Assembly (NCBI GenBank): GCA_029247265.1
Contig: JAQWLN010000045.1
Location: 16,501 to 80,500, forward strand
Origin: Fuerstiella sp.
GTDB taxonomy: Bacteria; Planctomycetota; Planctomycetia; Planctomycetales; Planctomycetaceae
DNA length: 64,000 bases
Direction of reading: 5' to 3'
The position numbers and the translations under genes are program-made. Numbering within the stretch: position 1 is the first letter of the stretch; every line of letters starts with the position of its first letter. Under the pieces are notes generated by a model, which saw only the letters and a program-made list of their open reading frames with translations, was not told where the DNA came from and did not search any database. This document shows, piece after piece, positions 61,166-64,000 of the stretch.

Positions 61166-64000
61166 CTACTCCTTTGTCAGGGCTTCATCCAGATTCAACA
61201 GCACGTTGCACAGAATCGTGTTGCCCGCCAGTTCTGCCTGATCAAGATCATTGTTCACCGCAGATTCACCGACCTTCAATAGTTCAACCGCACGGGCGGG
61301 GTCGACTTTGAACTCGGCAACATAGCTTTTCCGAGCCGTTTCCAGGGCTGCAAGTTCAGTGACCGACGGTCGTCGGCTGGTCACACTTCGAAAAGCGAAT
61401 ACAACCGGCTGCTCCCTGCCTTCTGTCATCATTCTCGCCGCCAGATGTCGGGCGGCTTCGACAAACGTTGTCTCATTCAACAAGGTCAGTGCCTGCAAAG
61501 GTGTATTCGTGAGTTTGGGGCGTACCGTGCAGGATTCACGATCGGCTGCGTCCAGAATTGCCAGACTGGGAGGTGCAACCGTACGTTTCCAAATGGTGTA
61601 CAGGCCTCGGCGGTACAGGTCCTTTCCTTTGGACTGCTTGTATTTCATGTTGGACATTTCGTCCCACAGTTTCGCCGGCTGATACGGACTGACGGAAGGA
61701 CCGCCGATATCTGCCGTCATCAGGCCGGAAACGAACAGAGCCTGATCTCGAAGTTGTCGAGCCGTCAGTCGTTGACGGGGGCCGCGTGACAGCAGGCGGT
61801 TGTCGGCATCGACGTTATTGTCATCAGAAAGTCGGCGGCTGCTTTGGCGGTAAGTCGCACTCAGCGCGATCATTTTGTGAAGTGCCTTAATGTTCCACCC
61901 GGACTCCACAAATTCCACGGCCAGCCAGTCAAGCAGTTCCGGATGACTGGGAAGTTCTCCCTGCAATCCAAAGTCTCCGGCTGTTCGCACCAGTCCCGTG
62001 CCGAAGAAATTTTGCCAATATCGATTGACGATCACTCGCGCTGTCAGTGGATGAGAACCGCTGACCAGCCAGTTTGCGAAATCCACACGATTCGCTGGTC
62101 CGTCGACGTGCATGGCGGGAAAGACAGTCGGTGTACCGGATTCGACCACGTCTCCATAATTGTCATAGACCCCGCGAACGCGAACATGAGTCTGCTTCGG
62201 TGTCTCATGTTCCATCATCACCATTGTCGTTGGGTATGAGTCCAGCAGTTTGACTCGCCGTTCACGCAATTGAGCGATCGACTCCAGCAGGGCCAACGGA
62301 TCATCCGTCTTTTTTGATGTGTCACCGTCAGCCGTTGCTCGTGCCGCCAGCCACGCAACCAGCTTCTCCTGCTGAATCCTCCTGCGTTCATCCGCGCCCG
62401 TAGCCAGAATCGCTGCCACTGTACTGCGCTCAGCCAGCTGGCGAATTTCATCTTCAAACAGCGTACGTTTGTAGAATCGCAGCTCGTCGACCTGCCCTTT
62501 GAATTTGTCTCCGTATACTCCGCCGCCAATGCGCAGAGTCGCGTTCTTGCTGGTGCCCCCCGTGTTGCTGTTGGTGTTGTACAGGGTCCGAGTTTCCGCC
62601 AGCTTCCCGTTGATCCAGATCTGCTGCCCACTTGCTCTCTGAGAACCATCGTTTGTCAAAGCGACGTGAACCCATTCGTCGGCCTTCAGCGGCGTATGTG
62701 TCTCGACGGCTCCTACACCGGCGATCCAGCGAGTGATGATGTAGAACTGCAGGTGTCCGTCTCGTAACTCCACGCTGAATCCAGGGCGGGTCGTGCTGGG
62801 CGACTGGCGCGACAGAACAACACCACTGTCCAGCTCCTCCGGCTTCAGCCAGAAGCTGATGGATGACCGAGTGTGACACGCAACATCGCCGACTTTCCCC
62901 AGGGCCAGCACGCCATTCCCTCCGACAGTTGCCGACTTGCCGATCAGTCCCTCTCGCAGGACGGGCTGTCCGGCTTCAACAGTAACGCCCTCCGCTTCCA
63001 TGTCTTCGAATCGAAAATGGTGAGCCAACCCTCGTGACACAATGGAAGTGCCGTCGATTTCCGTGTCAGTGATGCCCGAATTTTGCACAACCATCCGAAA
63101 GTTGTCGACTTCCTCCTGAATCACTGGTCCCGCCTGCTTCAATTCCTGGCGCAGGTCAGTAATTTCCAGGTCGATTTTTTGCAGCTGCTTCTGCTGGTCG
63201 TTCGTTGGCGCCACAATCCATGGCTCACTGTTGCCAAACTTGATGGCTCGCCCGGACTCCGCATTGTTGTCGAAAAACGAAATCAACTGGTAGTACTCGC
63301 GCTGGGCGAGCGGATCGTATTTGTGATCGTGACAGCGAGCACAGCCCATCGTGAGCCCCATCCAGACAGTGCTGACGGTATCGACTCGATCGACGGCATT
63401 TTCCAGCAGGAATTCTTCCAGTACCAGCCCCGCTTCTGAGTTATACCGGTGATTGCGATTGAAACCGGTCGCAATTTGCTGAGGCAGTGATGCGTTCGGC
63501 AGTAGGTCACCGGCCAGCTGTTCGACGGTAAACCGATTAAAAGGCATGTTGTCATTAAACGCGTCAATCACCCAGTCCCGCCAGCGAAACATCGTGCGCG
63601 GCCCGTCGTTCTGGTAGCCGTCAGTATCTGCGTAGCGAGCAGCGTCCAACCATGTCGCCGCCATGTGTTCGCCGTAGCGTGGCGACTTCAGCAGACGGTC
63701 AACAACGCGTTCGTAAGCCTCGTTCGAAACGTCCGCCGCAAACACATCAACTTCCTCCAGTGTGGGAGGCAGCCCGGTCAGGTCGAAACTGACTCGCCGA
63801 ATCCATGTCGTCTTCGCCGCTTCGTCAGTCGGTTGTCGACCAGCTGACTCGAGGCCACGCAGAATGAAAGAGTCAACCGCGTTTCGTTGCCAGACTGCGT
63901 TCTTCGTGTTCGGCAGGGGTGGACGTTTTGGTGCCACGAACGACCAGTGCCCTTCCCATTGAGCGCCGCTCTCAATCCACTCAATCAGGATCTGTTTTTG
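61166..64000 (-). CDS. PSD1/DUF1549-LamG-DUF1553 protein, 5' end beyond right edge
   Basis: Frame open to the right edge ([30 protein letters not shown]...); [85 protein letters not shown], LamG-like middle, [36 protein letters not shown]. Confidence 0.95.
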   Translation of the reverse strand, partial: QKQILIEWIESGAQWEGHWSFVAPKRPPLPNTKNAVWQRNAVDSFILRGLESAGRQPTDEAAKTTWIRRVSFDLTGLPPTLEEVDVFAADVSNEAYERVVDRLLKSPRYGEHMAATWLDAARYADTDGYQNDGPRTMFRWRDWVIDAFNDNMPFNRFTVEQLAGDLLPNASLPQQIATGFNRNHRYNSEAGLVLEEFLLENAVDRVDTVSTVWMGLTMGCARCHDHKYDPLAQREYYQLISFFDNNAESGRAIKFGNSEPWIVAPTNDQQKQLQKIDLEITDLRQELKQAGPVIQEEVDNFRMVVQNSGITDTEIDGTSIVSRGLAHHFRFEDMEAEGVTVEAGQPVLREGLIGKSATVGGNGVLALGKVGDVACHTRSSISFWLKPEELDSGVVLSRQSPSTTRPGFSVELRDGHLQFYIITRWIAGVGAVETHTPLKADEWVHVALTNDGSQRASGQQIWINGKLAETRTLYNTNSNTGGTSKNATLRIGGGVYGDKFKGQVDELRFYKRTLFEDEIRQLAERSTVAAILATGADERRRIQQEKLVAWLAARATADGDTSKKTDDPLALLESIAQLRERRVKLLDSYPTTMVMMEHETPKQTHVRVRGVYDNYGDVVESGTPTVFPAMHVDGPANRVDFANWLVSGSHPLTARVIVNRYWQNFFGTGLVRTAGDFGLQGELPSHPELLDWLAVEFVESGWNIKALHKMIALSATYRQSSRRLSDDNNVDADNRLLSRGPRQRLTARQLRDQALFVSGLMTADIGGPSVSPYQPAKLWDEMSNMKYKQSKGKDLYRRGLYTIWKRTVAPPSLAILDAADRESCTVRPKLTNTPLQALTLLNETTFVEAARHLAARMMTEGREQPVVFAFRSVTSRRPSVTELAALETARKSYVAEFKVDPARAVELLKVGESAVNNDLDQAELAGNTILCNVLLNLDEALTKE

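Noticed and set aside
63938-64000. PSD1 protein starting at 63937
   Set aside because: The frame is open to the window edge with family-like sequence ([18 protein letters not shown]), so the listed start is an artefact of window truncation.
1-64000. CRISPR arrays, tRNA/rRNA genes, transposases, prophage, known defence systems
   Set aside because: None recognised by eye; a computational scan (tRNAscan-SE, Infernal, MinCED, DefenseFinder) would be needed to exclude small RNAs.

Overview
This 64 kb window looks like a Planctomycetes-type chromosome segment (DUF1501, PSD1/DUF1553, sulfatase, Gfo/Idh/MocA and giant secreted proteins). About 40 genes are supported from the translations. No rRNA, tRNA, CRISPR array, transposase or prophage was recognised. 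Blocks in order: a DUF255 (YyaL-like) protein cut by the left edge; an HhH-HlyD fusion; a NusG-like antiterminator divergent from a three-gene dTDP-sugar operon (UER1-like reductase, RmlB, RmlA); a kinase with MPPQQ repeats; accA; a compact ThiO/flavoprotein/radical SAM/metallophosphoesterase operon; a carbohydrate-catabolism block; a Tad pilus locus that looks decayed; giant secreted proteins of 1127 aa and about 2.08 k aa; korAB with a clear terminator; and a PSD1 protein cut by the right edge. The observations most worth checking are: (i) the radical SAM/flavoenzyme operon; (ii) the giant secreted protein locus, with an internal membrane/signal-like segment in the larger ORF; (iii) the Tad remnant, with a frameshifted tadB, an internally deleted tadC and no ATPase or secretin in place; (iv) a C45 acyltransferase gene interrupted by one in-frame TGA; (v) a dTDP-rhamnose-like operon using a plant UER1-type enzyme in place of RmlC and RmlD; (vi) a cysteine-less FmdB-type protein and a cysteine-less TlpA-type protein; (vii) two dispersed intergenic repeat families. 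All family assignments come from reading motifs, without database searches.
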